A program made the position numbers and the translations under genes. The notes below the pieces were generated by a model, which worked only from the letters and a program-made list of their open reading frames with translations, did no database searches and was not told the DNA's origin. From Thiobacillus sp. (lineage in GTDB: Bacteria > Pseudomonadota > Gammaproteobacteria > Burkholderiales > Thiobacillaceae), in contig JANJXF010000056.1 in assembly GCA_024709165.1 (NCBI GenBank), positions 1 through 34,235 on the forward strand: a stretch of 34,235 bases of DNA, in the 5' to 3' direction. Within the stretch, counting starts at the first letter, position 1; every line of letters begins with the position of its first letter. Positions 34,035 through 34,235 of this stretch are shown here, in pieces.

Positions 34035-34235
34035 TGCGCATTTCGGCGAACGTGACCGGCGGTTTCGCTCGAACGTGACCGGTCGTTTCGGCGTATCGTG
34101 ACCGCCGCGCAGCGGCGGGTGTTGCGCGCCTGAATTGTAACCTTGTCGGTCACGATGGGTCGTTTCCGGTGGCCTCCTTTCTCGTTTTCGGGCGCGACTG
34201 ACGGAGAGAATCGCCCGTCAGCGTGATCCGGTGGT
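34035..34235 (-). mobile_element. End of an IS21-type element (continues beyond window)
   Basis: Three 23-base repeats, each starting CGTGACCG (34051, 34074, 34097), form the multiple terminal repeats typical of IS21 elements. They are followed inward by the end of an IstB-like gene on the minus strand. The likely outer boundary is near TGCGCATTTCGG at 34035, where the recombinase-like frame is cut. The rest of the element is outside the window. Confidence 0.7.
34150..34235 (-). CDS. istB: IstB-like IS21 helper ATPase, C-terminal end (partial)
   Basis: The last 27 residues are visible: HRITLTGDSLRQSRPKTRKE and a short tail to the TGA at 34150-34152. The stretch H-R-I-x-L-x-G-[DE]-S-[LM]-R is the usual end of IstB, the AAA+ helper of IS21 transposition. 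The remainder lies past the right edge, so integrity cannot be judged. The 23-bp terminal repeats lie directly downstream, as expected for the istB side of such an element. Confidence 0.65.
   Translation of the reverse strand, partial: HRITLTGDSLRQSRPKTRKEATGNDPS

Overview
The window is GC-rich chromosomal DNA that looks betaproteobacterial (Nitrosomonadales/Rhodocyclales-like). The inference rests on gene order and protein flavour: a yciB-yciI-bolA-parvulin operon, PHP-yciO-M50 protease-trpS, flhBAF-flhG-fliA, and sdhCDAB-sdhE-gltA-sucAB. No species can be named from sequence alone.

Layout. 1-496: a ~175-bp structured repeat (copy A) and a leader. 497-4425: an envelope/polyprenyl-phosphate set (GT2 glycosyltransferase, TVP38/DedA-like membrane protein, PAP2 phosphatase, ArnT-like glycosyltransferase). 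4432-6731 (minus): an Hfq paralogue, then parvulin, bolA, yciI and yciB. 6848-10302: PHP phosphoesterase, YciO, M50 protease, TrpS. 10466-15949: flagellar export/assembly genes flhB, flhA, flhF, flhG-like and fliA. Three of these five are abnormal: FlhB lacks its whole cytoplasmic autocleavage domain, the FlhG-like protein keeps the DQAxxLR motif but has no P-loop, and fliA carries an in-frame TGA where a Trp codon is expected. 16015-26921: a long, mostly overlapping central-carbon operon (malic enzyme, sdhCDAB, sdhE, gltA, sucA, sucB) ending in a lone mlaF-like ATPase where lpd often lies. SucB appears to lack the peripheral subunit-binding domain. 27029-30047: a response-regulator/TPR protein, a small sensorless histidine kinase and a YcgR-like PilZ protein, preceded by a strong match to a sigma-28 (FliA) promoter, which ties this module to the motility regulon.

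From about 30400 to the end the window is accessory DNA next to a tRNA-Ser(GGA) gene: two decayed gene fragments, a cytochrome P450 with its own AT-rich promoter, an IS5-family element whose transposase needs a -1 frameshift, an internally deleted IS630-type element, a second copy (B) of the structured repeat, fragments of an IS630 transposase and of a recombinase-like protein, and the end of an IS21-type element running off the right edge.

The most interesting signal is the combination of an eroded or remodelled flagellar export/regulation cluster with a sigma-28-type promoter still present on a c-di-GMP/two-component module. Second is the 2-oxoglutarate dehydrogenase E2, whose linker seems to be built from intergenic-repeat DNA in place of the E3-binding domain. 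All calls were made by reading the sequence; no database search was possible.
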